Counted from the stretch's first letter, positions 1-8,562 are shown. The stretch is 64,000 nt of DNA from Hymenobacter glacieicola (GCF_014640315.1 NZ_BMGS01000003.1:248001-312000); one strand, 5' to 3'. Program-made: numbers and translations. The notes: generated from the sequence alone by a model not told the origin.

Positions 1-667
1 CGTCGTCCTTGAGGTAGTAGTCGCGGTCCGGCAGCGTGAGGCCGCCCTGGCCCAGGTAGAGGGCGTATTCGGTGCTTTTCTTGGAGTCCTGGCGCACGCC
101 TAAACCAAATACCGAGCGGGTTTGCAGCATCTGCTGGCGCACCAGCTGGCTCTGCAAGCCTTTCAGGTCTTTCACCCCGTTGATGCGCGCCAGCTCCGGC
201 TGCAAGTACTTCAGACCGGCTTTTTCAATGGCTACGGTGTCCATGGCCGAGGCGTAGAAGTCGCCGACCTTCTGGGCGTTGGTGCCCTTGGCGGCCGACT
301 TATTTGCCGCGGCCGTTTCCAGGATGTTGCGCAGCACAGCGTTGTTTTGGTCAATCAGCGTGTTCCAGGAACCCCACGACGACTCGGCGGCCGGCACGGG
401 CGTATTCTTGAGCCAGGTGCCGCTGGCGTACTGGAAGAAGTTGTCGCAGGGCGAGACGGACAGGTCGCGGGCCGAGAGGTCGAGGCCGACGCCGGGCATT
501 ACGGGGCCTTTGGGAGCTTCCGTGGGGGTAGTGGCAGTGGAGGCCGTAGCCGTGGTGGTTGTGGTGGCCGAGGCAGCGGTGGTAGCGGGGGTGCTGGAAG
601 CGCAGCCCGTGAGGGCCAGGCCGGCGGCAGTACCCAGCGTAAGCAACAGGTAGCTTTTCGAGGTCAT
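1..667 (-). CDS. M13 family metallopeptidase lipoprotein (partial, N-terminal part)
   Basis: The reading frame starts with ATG at 667 and runs off the left edge, so only about 222 N-terminal residues are visible. It begins with a lipoprotein signal peptide (lipobox LTGC), then a Thr/Ala-rich linker, then the start of an M13 (neprilysin/PepO-like) domain (SPCDNFFQYASGTWLKNTPVP). The protein closely resembles the complete M13 protein encoded just upstream at 937-3051; for example both share NAQKVGDFYAS and LPDRDYYLKDD or near-identical strings. The zinc-binding HExxH segment lies outside the window, so activity cannot be judged. Expected role by family: zinc-dependent endopeptidase on the periplasmic or outer face of the envelope. 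It reads as the second gene of a tandem duplication. Confidence 0.9.
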   Translation of the reverse strand, partial: MTSKSYLLLTLGTAAGLALTGCASSTPATTAASATTTTTATASTATTPTEAPKGPVMPGVGLDLSARDLSVSPCDNFFQYASGTWLKNTPVPAAESSWGSWNTLIDQNNAVLRNILETAAANKSAAKGTNAQKVGDFYASAMDTVAIEKAGLKYLQPELARINGVKDLKGLQSQLVRQQMLQTRSVFGLGVRQDSKKSTEYALYLGQGGLTLPDRDYYLKDD

Positions 668-716
668 GTGGAAAAGAAAGATGTGGAATGTCGAGTTCTA
701 AGTTAAGAAAGCCAGA

Positions 717-843
717 AACTAGTTCCCCTCCTTGGCAAGCAGGGGCTAGGAGGGGCGGACCGGAGCGCCCGGACACTGTTTAGCGCTAGTGCGCCTCACC
801 CCTAGCCCCTCTCCAGGGGGAGAGAGAGGGGCTAGCTCTAGTA
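717..843. repeat. Imperfect inverted repeat, CCCCTCC/GGAGGGG type (family C)
   Basis: The gap between the two M13 genes holds an imperfect inverted repeat with arms around 725-757 and 794-838. Each arm itself contains a CCCCTC...GAGGGG palindrome, and both ends carry CTAG. The same arm theme recurs in much better preserved form near fumC (53256-53417). It may fold as a hairpin at the end of the upstream M13 transcript. I see no T tract. Confidence 0.55.
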
Positions 844-936
844 TCGTTCTTGCTTGAAGCAACTGCCCCGCCTCACCCCAGCGTTTGGGGCGCGGCATAG
901 CTCAGGCAGCGGAACTGGTTTTTAGCGCTGGTATAG

Positions 937-3051
937 TTACCAAATTACTGCCCGCTCAGCATCGGGGCGCACCATTTTCTGGCCGGGCTGGCAGCCAAAG
1001 GCCTGGTAAAAGGCGGGCATGTTCATCAGGGGGCCGATGGTGCGGTACTGGCCGGGCGAGTGGGGGTCGGTGAGGATTTGCTGGCGCAGGGCGGCCGGCC
1101 GGATGTTCTGGCGGCGCAGCTGGGCCCAGCTCAGGAAAAAGCGCTGCTCGGGCGTGAATCCGTCAATCAGCGGGCGGTTGCCCTTGCCGTAGGTTTTGTC
1201 GAGCTGCTTTTGCAGGGCGCCGTACACAATGGTTAGGCCCGCAAAGTCGGCCAGGTTTTCGCCCATCGTAAGCTTGCCATTTACGTGCACCGAGTCCAGG
1301 GGCGAGAAGGCGTCGTACTGGCGGCCGACTACGGCGGCGCGCTTCGTGAACTCCTCGCCGTCGGCCTTGGTCCACCAGTCGCGCAGGTTGCCTTCGGAGT
1401 CGTACTGCCGGCCCTGGTCGTCGAAGCCGTGGGTCATTTCGTGGCCCATCACGCCGCCAATGGCCCCGTAGTTTACCGCGTCGTCGGCTTCCGGGTCGAA
1501 GAAGGGCGGCTGCAGGTAGCCCGCCGGAAACACGATTTCGTTCATGGGCGGGTTGTAGTAGGCATTGATGGTGGGCGGGGTCATGCCCCACTCCGTGCGG
1601 TCAATCGGCCCGCCGAACTTCTTCACGTTCTGCTGGTAGTTCCACTGGCGGGCGGCCAGCACGTTTTTCAGGTAGGATTCGCGCGAAATGGTCAGGGCCG
1701 AGTAGTCCTTCCATTTATCGGGGTAGCCGATTTTCACCCGCAGGGCGTTGAGCTTTTTGAGGGCTTCCTGCTTGGTGGCGTCGCTCATCCAGGTGTTGGT
1801 TTGGATGTGCTCGGCCATGCTTTCCTTGATGTTGGCCACCATTTCCAGGGCCTTGCGCTTGGCCTCCGGCGAAAACGCCTTGTCTACGTACAGCTGGCCG
1901 AACGCCTCGCCCAGGGTAGCATCGGTGGCGGCCTGCATGCGTTTCCAGCGCACCGGCTGCTGCTTGGCCCCGCTCTGCACCTGCTGGAAGCGGAAGGCTT
2001 CGTCGGAGTAGGCCTTGGGCAAGGCCGAGGGTAGGGAGCTGACCAGCTGCCAGGTCAGGTAGGTTTTGATATCGGGGAGGGGTTCCTCTTTCAGCAGGGC
2101 GCTAACTTCCTTGAAGAAGCTGGGCTGCCCCACAATCACTTCCTTGGCTGCTCCCAACCCATTCTGGGCCAGCAGGGTAGGCAGCCCAATGTTGGGGAAC
2201 TGCTCACCGGCCTGGGCCACGGTCATCTTGTTGTAGCTGGCGTAGGGGTCGCGCAGGGAAACCCGGTCTTTGCTGGCCTGAGCCAGGCGGGTTTCCAGCC
2301 GTAGAATGGTAGCGGCTTTTTGCGCGGCCGTGGCCTCACTGTCACCCATCAACTTAAAGGTATTGGTGAGGTAGGTGACGTAGGCCGTGCGCACGGTTTT
2401 GGAACGCGGGTCGTCCTTGAGGTAGTAGTCTCGGTCGGGCATGCTCAGGCCGCCCTGGCTCAGGTTCACGGCGTACACGGTGCTGTTCTTGCGGTCGGGC
2501 CCCACCCCGGCCCGGAAGAACGCGCCGGTACCCAGCCGCTGCTGGCGGGCCAGCTCCGTTTGCAGCGTCTTCAGGTCCTTAATGGCGCTGATGCGCTTGA
2601 GCTCCGGCTCCAGGTACTTCAGGCCCGCTTTTTCAATGGCGGCGGAGTCCATGCCCGAGGCGTAGAAGTCCCCGACTTTCTGGGCGTTGGAACCCTTGGC
2701 GGCCGAGGTGTTGGCCGCGGCTTCTTCCAGGATGCGTTTTAGCGTGGCCTGGGTCCGGTCGCCGAGCAGGTTGCGCGGGCCCCAGCTGGAAGCGTAAGCC
2801 GGCACCGGATTGTTTTTCAGCCAGTTACCTCCCGAAAATTGAAAGAAGTCCTCGCACGGCGACACGGAGCGGTCCACGTCCTGGGGGTTGATGCTGCGCC
2901 CGCCCGTGGAGGAAGCCACTGCAGTAGGGGCCGGGGCAGCAGCGGGGGTAGCAGTAGTGGCAGTGGTTGTGGGTTGGCTGGTAGCGCAGCCGGCCAGCGT
3001 GAGCAGCAGGGCCGCAGCGCCGGCGCGCGGAGAAGCAGAACGGTTTTTCAT
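937..3051 (-). CDS. M13 family metallopeptidase lipoprotein
   Basis: A 704-residue zinc endopeptidase of the neprilysin/PepO family. The signal peptide ends in a lipobox (LAGC), so it should be an envelope lipoprotein, followed by a low-complexity Ala/Thr linker. The peptidase N-domain begins at SPCEDFFQFSGGNWLKNNPVP. The catalytic motif is HEMTH at residues 537-541 within GHEMTHGFDDQGRQYD, and the third zinc ligand is Glu598 in ENLADFAGL, the normal spacing for the family. The C-terminus is the usual short hydrophobic ending (RAVIW). Length matches the family. Downstream at 1-667 lies a close paralog, suggesting duplication and probable co-transcription. Substrate cannot be read from sequence. 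Confidence 0.96.
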   Translation of the reverse strand: MKNRSASPRAGAAALLLTLAGCATSQPTTTATTATPAAAPAPTAVASSTGGRSINPQDVDRSVSPCEDFFQFSGGNWLKNNPVPAYASSWGPRNLLGDRTQATLKRILEEAAANTSAAKGSNAQKVGDFYASGMDSAAIEKAGLKYLEPELKRISAIKDLKTLQTELARQQRLGTGAFFRAGVGPDRKNSTVYAVNLSQGGLSMPDRDYYLKDDPRSKTVRTAYVTYLTNTFKLMGDSEATAAQKAATILRLETRLAQASKDRVSLRDPYASYNKMTVAQAGEQFPNIGLPTLLAQNGLGAAKEVIVGQPSFFKEVSALLKEEPLPDIKTYLTWQLVSSLPSALPKAYSDEAFRFQQVQSGAKQQPVRWKRMQAATDATLGEAFGQLYVDKAFSPEAKRKALEMVANIKESMAEHIQTNTWMSDATKQEALKKLNALRVKIGYPDKWKDYSALTISRESYLKNVLAARQWNYQQNVKKFGGPIDRTEWGMTPPTINAYYNPPMNEIVFPAGYLQPPFFDPEADDAVNYGAIGGVMGHEMTHGFDDQGRQYDSEGNLRDWWTKADGEEFTKRAAVVGRQYDAFSPLDSVHVNGKLTMGENLADFAGLTIVYGALQKQLDKTYGKGNRPLIDGFTPEQRFFLSWAQLRRQNIRPAALRQQILTDPHSPGQYRTIGPLMNMPAFYQAFGCQPGQKMVRPDAERAVIW

Positions 3052-3454
3052 TCAGCGAAATACAGGGAAGGATTTCCCCTAAGGTCGCAGCTTGGGGCGG
3101 AGAGGTTGCGCCAGGCCTCCTGCCCCTCACGAATGGCAAGCCGAACCAGGTCGGAGCGAACAGGTCGGGCTTATGGGTTGCCCTGGGCCATTGTGTCTCG
3201 TCTCCGGCTCTGCATAACTCATTTTAAGTTAATGACTACCCCTTGCTCATCCGCTGCTATTAGAAAAACGGCTTCCGGCTAGCCGAGGCGCCGCCTCTAT
3301 AAGTGACTTTGCCGGGTAACAGCCGTGTGCTCCACAATGAACTTCTTGTCCAGCTCTTTCCTTCACGAAGTGTTTGACTTAGCACCTCCTTACCTTCGCT
3401 GACGATAGCTCTCCGTAATGTCCCTAGGAGGGCAACTCCGCTCGCCGATTTACT
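3052..3454. other. Intergenic region between divergent M13 peptidase and histidine kinase
   Basis: This 403-base stretch separates two divergent genes and should hold both promoters. I see no convincing TAnnTTTG box, no RNA gene and no supported ORF. A GGAGG-like run at 3426-3432 lies too far upstream of the kinase start to be a normal ribosome binding site. Confidence 0.5.
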
Positions 3455-5107
3455 TTGTCTGCTCTTCCATTTCCCTCGTTCGTGGCGTCCGCTGACAATC
3501 CTTTTGAGGTTTTTTTTGACCTGGTCCCAACTGGGGCCGCCCTCTACGCTCCACTCTATGACGAGGGCGGCGAGTTAGTTGATTTCCGGTTCGTGCGCCT
3601 CAACCCGGCCGGGCAGCGCCTGCTGGGCCTGCCTGCTGAGCCGCCGCGCACCTTCCGCGAGTACTACCCGAACAGTGAGCCGACTGGTATTTTCGCCCAG
3701 TACCGCAGGGCCTACCTGACGGGCGAGGCCTCGACCTACGACGTGCCCTACGCGGGAGACGGCCTTAATACCTGCTTCCGGCTGGTGGCCCAGCGCAGCG
3801 GCGAGCTGCTGGTGGTCAACTTTACGGATATTTCCGATTTGCCTTTTGCGACATCCGAACAGTCCTTACAAGAAAGCCGGGCGCGGGAGCAGGCTGCTCT
3901 CATTGAGGCCGAAGCGGAGCGCCAGCGTCTGCACCAGGTACTGATGCGCATGCCCGCCAACATTGCCCTGCTTCGGGGGCCAGAGCATGTGTACGACTTG
4001 GTGAATTTAGAATACGAACGGCTGTTTCCGGCCCGTACCACGTTGGGCCGGACCATTCGCGAGGTAATTCCGGAAATTGCGGGCCAGGGCTTTTACGAAC
4101 TATTCGACCGAGTATACCAGACGGGTGAGCCCTTTTACGAGGCTGAAGCCGAAGCCTGGGCCGACTATGACGGGACCGGGGACCTGCAATGCCGCTACTA
4201 CCGGACTTCCTTCGAGCCCATCCGCAACGCGCAGGGAGAGGTAGTGGAAGTGCTCAACTTTGCCGTGGACATAACGGCCCAGGTGGAGGCCCGCCGGCAG
4301 GTCGAGCAGCTGAACCAGCAGCTGGAAGCCCGTGTGCAGGCGCGCACCGAAGAACTGGCCGCCCTGAACGAAGAACTGCAGGCTAGTAACGAGGAGCTAA
4401 ACGAAAGCAACCGGCAGCTCACGCGCACCAACATTGATTTGGACACGTTTGTGTACACGGCCTCCCACGATCTGAAAGCGCCCATTACCAACATCGAAGG
4501 CATTGCCCTGGCCCTGCGCGATACGCTACCCGCCACTGTGCAACAGAACGAGCTGGTTGCTCACTTGCTGGAGCTACTCAACCAAACGGTGTCTCGTTTC
4601 CAGGTCACCATTACCCAGCTTACTGATATTTCCCGGCTGCAGCTAGCCCACGCCGGCCCCGCTGAATGGGTAGAGCTAGCCCGCGTGGTGGAGAACGTAC
4701 GGTTGGACCTGCTTACCCTGCTCACCACAGCCGGCACCCAACTCACCGTTGAGGTTCCGCGCGAGCTGGTCATGTCCTTTCCGCCAGCCAACCTGCGCAG
4801 CATCATCTACAACCTGCTCAGCAACGCCGTCAAGTACCGGGCCGCTGACCGTCCTTCGCAGGTGCGGGTGCACGCCGAGCAAGAGGCTCAGGCCATTGTA
4901 CTCACGGTGCAAGACAATGGCCTTGGGATGAGCGAGTTGCAGCAGCGCCAGCTTTTTGGTTTATTTCAGCGCCTGCATACTCACGTGGAGGGTACCGGCG
5001 TGGGCCTCTACATCAGCAAGCGCCTGATTAAAAATGCTGGCGGCACCATTGAGGTACACAGCCAGCCGGACGTCGGCACCACCTTCACCGTTAGCTTCCC
5101 TACCTAA
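3455..5107 (+). CDS. PAS-domain sensor histidine kinase
   Basis: A 550-residue cytoplasmic-type hybrid-free histidine kinase with no clear membrane segment. Two PAS-like domains occupy roughly residues 15-130 and 155-275. A long coiled coil rich in EEL/NEEL repeats (about 280-325) follows. The HisKA dimerisation domain carries the phospho-accepting His338 in FVYTASHDLKAPITN. The HATPase_c domain has N-box NLLSNAVKY, G1 DNGLGM and G2 GTGVGLYISKRL. The only in-frame start downstream of a TAG at 3425 is TTG at 3455, so a TTG start is proposed. It is followed 7 bases later by a response-regulator pseudogene, its likely former partner. The signal is unknown. Confidence 0.93.
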   Translation: MSALPFPSFVASADNPFEVFFDLVPTGAALYAPLYDEGGELVDFRFVRLNPAGQRLLGLPAEPPRTFREYYPNSEPTGIFAQYRRAYLTGEASTYDVPYAGDGLNTCFRLVAQRSGELLVVNFTDISDLPFATSEQSLQESRAREQAALIEAEAERQRLHQVLMRMPANIALLRGPEHVYDLVNLEYERLFPARTTLGRTIREVIPEIAGQGFYELFDRVYQTGEPFYEAEAEAWADYDGTGDLQCRYYRTSFEPIRNAQGEVVEVLNFAVDITAQVEARRQVEQLNQQLEARVQARTEELAALNEELQASNEELNESNRQLTRTNIDLDTFVYTASHDLKAPITNIEGIALALRDTLPATVQQNELVAHLLELLNQTVSRFQVTITQLTDISRLQLAHAGPAEWVELARVVENVRLDLLTLLTTAGTQLTVEVPRELVMSFPPANLRSIIYNLLSNAVKYRAADRPSQVRVHAEQEAQAIVLTVQDNGLGMSELQQRQLFGLFQRLHTHVEGTGVGLYISKRLIKNAGGTIEVHSQPDVGTTFTVSFPT

Positions 5108-5114
5108 ACTCCCC

Positions 5115-5516
5115 GTGCCCGCCTTAACAACTGTGCTGCTGGTAGACGACGACGCCACCAATTTTCTTAACAAACTATTGCTCAGGCGCATGAGCGTAGC
5201 TCAATAGGTTCGGGTAGCCAAAAATGGCGAACAGGCCCTGCATACTTTAATCCAGATTTGCACCATCTCGCAAACTTAGGCCTGCCCCGGGCTCATTCTG
5301 CTGGAGATGAACATGCCCGTGCTTAACAGGCTAGCCTTTTGGGAAGCCTGCGTGCAAATGTTCCTCGCTCATCCCCAGCCCGTTGTCATCATGCTAACCA
5401 CTTCCCTACATGAACGCGACCTAGCCCAAGCCCAGCAGCTACCCATTGCCGATTTTCTCAGTAAACCCCTTACCCAGGAGAAAGTTACGGCTATTCTGGC
5501 AAAGCATTTCTCGTAG
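5115..5516 (+). pseudogene. Response regulator receiver domain, broken by two in-frame TAG codons
   Basis: Read from GTG 5115 this is one uninterrupted frame of 133 codons encoding a CheY-like single receiver domain, except for TAG codons at 5205-5207 and 5277-5279. Recognisable landmarks are TTVLLVDDDATN (acidic pocket), LILLEMNMPV (phosphorylation-site region), VVIMLTTS (switch Thr/Ser) and FLSKPLT (conserved Lys). The usual phospho-accepting Asp before MNMP is Glu here. There is no frameshift. Position directly after a histidine kinase fits a former two-component pair of the kind common in Cytophagales. The two stops and the Asp-to-Glu change argue for a decaying gene; a residual peptide could start at ATG 5307. 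Confidence 0.85.
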
Positions 5517-5657
5517 AAGCTGCACCAGTTGCTTATGCCAAGCCACGAAGGGTAGGACACAGGCCCCGCCCTAACTCGCGCCCTGCATACTGACCACGAA
5601 ACCGGTCAACAACCGCTAGTCGTTACCGTCACTACCTCGGCCGCTTAGAACGCCGAT

Positions 5658-5714
5658 AGCAAGGCTTGGCAGAGGCTACCTGTGTTATAAGAGCTACCTC
5701 TACTAAGCCTTGCT
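5658..5714. terminator. Hairpin between convergent genes, likely bidirectional terminator
   Basis: AGCAAGGCTT (5658-5667) pairs perfectly with AAGCCTTGCT (5705-5714), with a second inner pairing AGAGG/CCTCT. It lies between the response-regulator remnant and the convergent OYE gene ending at 5755. The T tract is poor, so the terminator assignment is tentative. Confidence 0.45.
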
Positions 5715-5754
5715 ACTTTCTCCTATCTTACACAGTAACCTGGCTGGCAAATCT

Positions 5755-6828
5755 TTACCGCCGACGAGGCTTGGCTCGCTCGTATTGCTCGGGCCACTCC
5801 ACGTCTGTGCCTAGCTCGTGGGCGGCGTGCAGTGGGAAGTAAGCGTCACGCAACGACTCCCGGGCCAGCAGCACCAGGTCGGCTTGGCCGCGGGCAATGA
5901 TATCTTCGGCTTGCCGGGCTTCGGTAATCATGCCCACGGCGCCAGTAGCCAGGCCGGTTTCGCGCTTGATTTGCTCGGCGAACTGCACCTGGTAGCCGGG
6001 GCCAACCGGAATATCGGCGCGGGGTACGTTGCCGCCGGTGGAGCAGTCGAGCAGGTCCACGCCGTGGTCTTGCAGAATGGCAGCCAGCCGCACGGAGTCG
6101 GCGGCGGTCCAGCCACCCTCGGTCCAGTCGGTGGCAGAAATGCGCACTAGCAGGGGCAGGTGGTCGGGCAGCTCGGCGCGGGTGGCGGCCACTACCTCCA
6201 GCAGCAGCCGGATGCGGTTCTCGAAGGAGCCGCCGTACTCATCGGTGCGCTGGTTGCTGAGCGGAGAAAGGAACTGGTGGAGCAGGTAGCCGTGGGCGGC
6301 GTGCAGCTCAATTACCTCAAAGCCAACCGATAAGGCCCGACGCGTGCCCACCCGAAAGGCTTCTACTACCCCCTGAATATCAGTCAGGGTTAGCTCGCGC
6401 GGGGCGGGCTCGTCGGGGCTGAAGGGCGAGGGGCTGGGGGCTACGGTTTGCCAGCCGCCTTCGGATTCGGGCACCACCGCGCCGCCTTTCCAGGGGCTGC
6501 TGTGGCTGGCTTTGCGGCCGGCGTGGGCCAGTTGAATGCCGGCCACGCAGTTCTCGCTTTTCAGAAAATCCACGATGCGGCGCAGGCCGGGCAGGTGCTC
6601 GTCTTTCCAGATGCCCAGGTCGTCGGGGGTGATGCGGCCCTCGGGCACTACGGCGGTGGCTTCCAGTAGAATAAGCGCGGCCCCACCCACGGCCCGGGAG
6701 CCCAGATGCACCAAGTGCCAGTCGTTGGTAAAGCCATCCGCGGCGCTGTACTGGCACATGGGCGAGATGACGATGCGGTTTTTCAGGGTGAGGCCGCGCA
6801 GGGTGAGCGGCGTGAAGAGGTAAGCCAT
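5755..6828 (-). CDS. Old Yellow Enzyme family NADH:flavin oxidoreductase (YqjM/NamA type)
   Basis: A 357-residue FMN-dependent ene-reductase of the YqjM/NamA class. The TIM-barrel starts FTPLTLRGLTLKNRIVISPMCQYSA, containing the Cys of the YqjM-type active site (PMCQYSA). The substrate/FMN-binding HAAHGYLLHQFLSPLSNQRTDEYGG segment is intact, as are HAGRKAS and the late QADLVLLARESLRDAYFP phosphate-binding end. These enzymes reduce the C=C bond of electrophilic enones and nitro compounds with NADPH or NADH in the cytoplasm. It is divergent from a pirin gene, a pairing that fits a response to quinones or other electrophiles (inference). Confidence 0.95.
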   Translation of the reverse strand: MAYLFTPLTLRGLTLKNRIVISPMCQYSAADGFTNDWHLVHLGSRAVGGAALILLEATAVVPEGRITPDDLGIWKDEHLPGLRRIVDFLKSENCVAGIQLAHAGRKASHSSPWKGGAVVPESEGGWQTVAPSPSPFSPDEPAPRELTLTDIQGVVEAFRVGTRRALSVGFEVIELHAAHGYLLHQFLSPLSNQRTDEYGGSFENRIRLLLEVVAATRAELPDHLPLLVRISATDWTEGGWTAADSVRLAAILQDHGVDLLDCSTGGNVPRADIPVGPGYQVQFAEQIKRETGLATGAVGMITEARQAEDIIARGQADLVLLARESLRDAYFPLHAAHELGTDVEWPEQYERAKPRRR

Positions 6829-7035
6829 GCTACAGGAAAGAGGTCGAGAAGAAGCCGAAGACTCCTAAACCGCCCTGGTGGCCCCGGGGTTTTTACGGAC
6901 GAGCTACCCGTTGCCCTCCCCCGCCGCGGCTCCTGCTATAGGTGCTACCCTTCAGGCCCGGCCAAGTAGTTTTCCAAAACCATTCCCGGGGGCTGCCGGT
7001 ATGCAAGTGCACCTCTCCTTACCACCTTGCCCGCT

Positions 7036-7890
7036 ATGCGCACCATCAAGACCCAGCACCGCGCCCAGAGCGCGCCCATTGCCGACCTGGTTACGTACCG
7101 GGCCCTACCCACCAACTCGGTGGAGCACCTTGACCCGTTTCTGTTTCTGAACCACCACGGCCCCCAGGTGTACCGGCCGAACAACCAGGGCCTGCCCTTC
7201 GGCCCCCACCCCCACCGCGGCTTCGAGACGGTGACCTTTATTCTGGAAGGCGACATCATGCACCAGGACACGGGCGGACACCAGAGCATCATCGGGCCGG
7301 GCGGTATTCAGTGGATGACGGCCGGCCGGGGCCTGATTCACGCCGAAGTTTCCTCGCCGGAGTTTAAGCGCACCGGCGGGCCACTGGAGATTCTGCAGCT
7401 GTGGGTAAACCTGCCAGCCAAGAACAAAATGGTGGAGCCGCGCTACATCGGACTGCAGGAACCGGAAATTCCGACGGCTTCCCTGGATGAGGGCCGGGTA
7501 GTACTTCATGCCGTATCGGGCAACTGGCTGGGCACGGCCGGAGCCGTAAGTCCACTGGCTGATATCCAGCTGGCAACCATCAACTTCCGGGCTGGCGGCA
7601 AGCTCGATTTAACTATTCCGGCCAGCCACACCATCTTCTTTTATACCGTGCGCGGCCGCCTGCGCGTCAACGGCCAGGAAACCCAGGCCCGCCAGCTGGT
7701 AGAATTCAACTACGACGGCGACGACCTGCACCTTGAGGCCCTCGACGAGGCCGTGCTGCTGCTGGGCCACGCCCACCCCTTCCAGGAGCCGATTGTGTCC
7801 TATGGCCCCTTCGTAATGAACACCGAGCAGGAAATCCGCCAAGCCTACCAGGACTACCAGGCCGGCACGTTTGGCCGCTGGGAAGAATAA
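7036..7890 (+). CDS. Pirin family protein
   Basis: A 284-residue bicupin. The N-terminal cupin has the pirin metal signature HPHRGFETVTFILEGDIMHQD followed by QWMTAGRGLIHAE, supplying the His and Glu iron ligands. The C-terminal cupin is the variable pirin_C domain (LLGHAHPFQEPIVSYGPFVMN). Bacterial pirins bind Fe(II), and some have quercetinase activity or modulate metabolic enzymes. The ATG at 7036 was chosen over a TTG nine bases upstream because the usual N-terminus begins MRTI. It lies back-to-back with an Old Yellow Enzyme gene across 207 bases. No copy of the downstream Rrf2 palindrome is visible in that shared region. Confidence 0.95.
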   Translation: MRTIKTQHRAQSAPIADLVTYRALPTNSVEHLDPFLFLNHHGPQVYRPNNQGLPFGPHPHRGFETVTFILEGDIMHQDTGGHQSIIGPGGIQWMTAGRGLIHAEVSSPEFKRTGGPLEILQLWVNLPAKNKMVEPRYIGLQEPEIPTASLDEGRVVLHAVSGNWLGTAGAVSPLADIQLATINFRAGGKLDLTIPASHTIFFYTVRGRLRVNGQETQARQLVEFNYDGDDLHLEALDEAVLLLGHAHPFQEPIVSYGPFVMNTEQEIRQAYQDYQAGTFGRWEE

Positions 7891-8012
7891 CCAGCGCGGG
7901 CGTAAAGTAATCAGGCCCGTTAATCGTCTGGTTTAGTGGGCTGCTCTGCTGCCGGCCTACCTACCCCATGCCCTACGGTTTACTTGCGCTTCCCGGTGGT
8001 TCAAGGAAAAGA

Positions 8013-8043
8013 TTGCGCACAATCTTTTTCCACCGTACATTTG
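8013..8043 (+). promoter_or_regulatory. Bacteroidota-type promoter of the Rrf2 gene
   Basis: TTG at 8013-8015, a 20-base spacer, then TACATTTG at 8036-8043, a full match to the -7 box TAnnTTTG. The -33 TTG lies in a small palindrome (GATTG CGCA CAATC, 8011-8024). The -7 box overlaps the operator at 8042-8060. Confidence 0.75.
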
Positions 8044-8060
8044 TAACCAAACTTGTTACT
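8042..8060. promoter_or_regulatory. Palindromic operator 1, probable Rrf2 autoregulatory site
   Basis: TGTAACCAAACTTGTTACT contains GTAAC (8043-8047) and GTTAC (8055-8059) as inverted halves. It overlaps the promoter -7 box and ends eight bases before the Rrf2 start codon, so binding would block transcription. A second, more perfect copy lies just after the gene at 8544-8562. Confidence 0.75.
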
Positions 8061-8068
8061 AATTCTTC

Positions 8069-8521
8069 ATGAACACCCGATTCGCCGTTGCCACGCACAT
8101 TCTGGCTTACTTGGCACATGCCCAGCCGGGGCAGCCAGTATCGTCGGAGGTGCTAGCCAGCAGCGCGGGCACCCACCCGGTAGTTGTACGCCGCCTGATG
8201 AGTACGCTACGAGAGGCGGGCCTGGTGCAAAGCCAGCGCGGCGCGGGTGGGGGCACCGTCCTGGCCCGGCCGGCCGCCGAAATTACCCTGCTCGACGTGT
8301 TCCGGGCCATGCAGGCCAGTGAGCCCGACCTGTTTCAGGTGGGCAGTACCAACCCCAACGCCCACTGTGACCTGGGCAGCGTGATGCAGGAAACCTTGGA
8401 GGGCTTGTTTGGACCAGCCATTGAAGCCATGCGGGCCGCCCTGGCCGCCGTAACGGTGCAGCAAGTGATGCAGGAGCTGGGCAAGCGCCTACCTGGCGGC
8501 TGCACTGAGGCGTCGGGGTAA
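8069..8521 (+). CDS. Rrf2 family transcriptional regulator (YwnA-like)
   Basis: A 150-residue winged-helix regulator. The N-terminal helix-turn-helix shows the Rrf2 pattern: MNTRFAVATHILAYLA, then SSEVLASSAGTHPVVVRRLMSTLREAGLV, then the wing QRGAGGGTVLARPAAEITLLDVFRAM. Iron-sulfur Rrf2 proteins such as IscR carry three cysteines; here only the pair position HCDLG and a C-terminal GGC are seen, so it resembles the cluster-free YwnA/HypR-like branch, which often senses electrophiles or disulfide stress. Its promoter overlaps a palindrome and a matching palindrome follows the gene, suggesting autorepression plus control of the downstream genes. Confidence 0.92.
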   Translation: MNTRFAVATHILAYLAHAQPGQPVSSEVLASSAGTHPVVVRRLMSTLREAGLVQSQRGAGGGTVLARPAAEITLLDVFRAMQASEPDLFQVGSTNPNAHCDLGSVMQETLEGLFGPAIEAMRAALAAVTVQQVMQELGKRLPGGCTEASG

Positions 8522-8543
8522 GGCCTTTTTATTTACCTGAAAA

Positions 8544-8562
8544 TGTAACCACACTGGTTACT
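8544..8562. promoter_or_regulatory. Palindromic operator 2, perfect 7-3-7 inverted repeat
   Basis: GTAACCA (8545-8551), CAC, TGGTTAC (8555-8561) is a perfect inverted repeat flanked by T on each side. It matches operator 1 at the pattern TGTAACCANNCTNGTTACT. It precedes the membrane-fusion-like gene at 8675, which is therefore the best candidate target besides the regulator itself. Confidence 0.75.

Noticed and set aside
5205..5279. Possible stop-codon readthrough or TAG recoding in the response regulator
   Set aside because: An intact release factor 1 gene is present and other genes here end in TAG (for example the leader at 59814), so decay is simpler.
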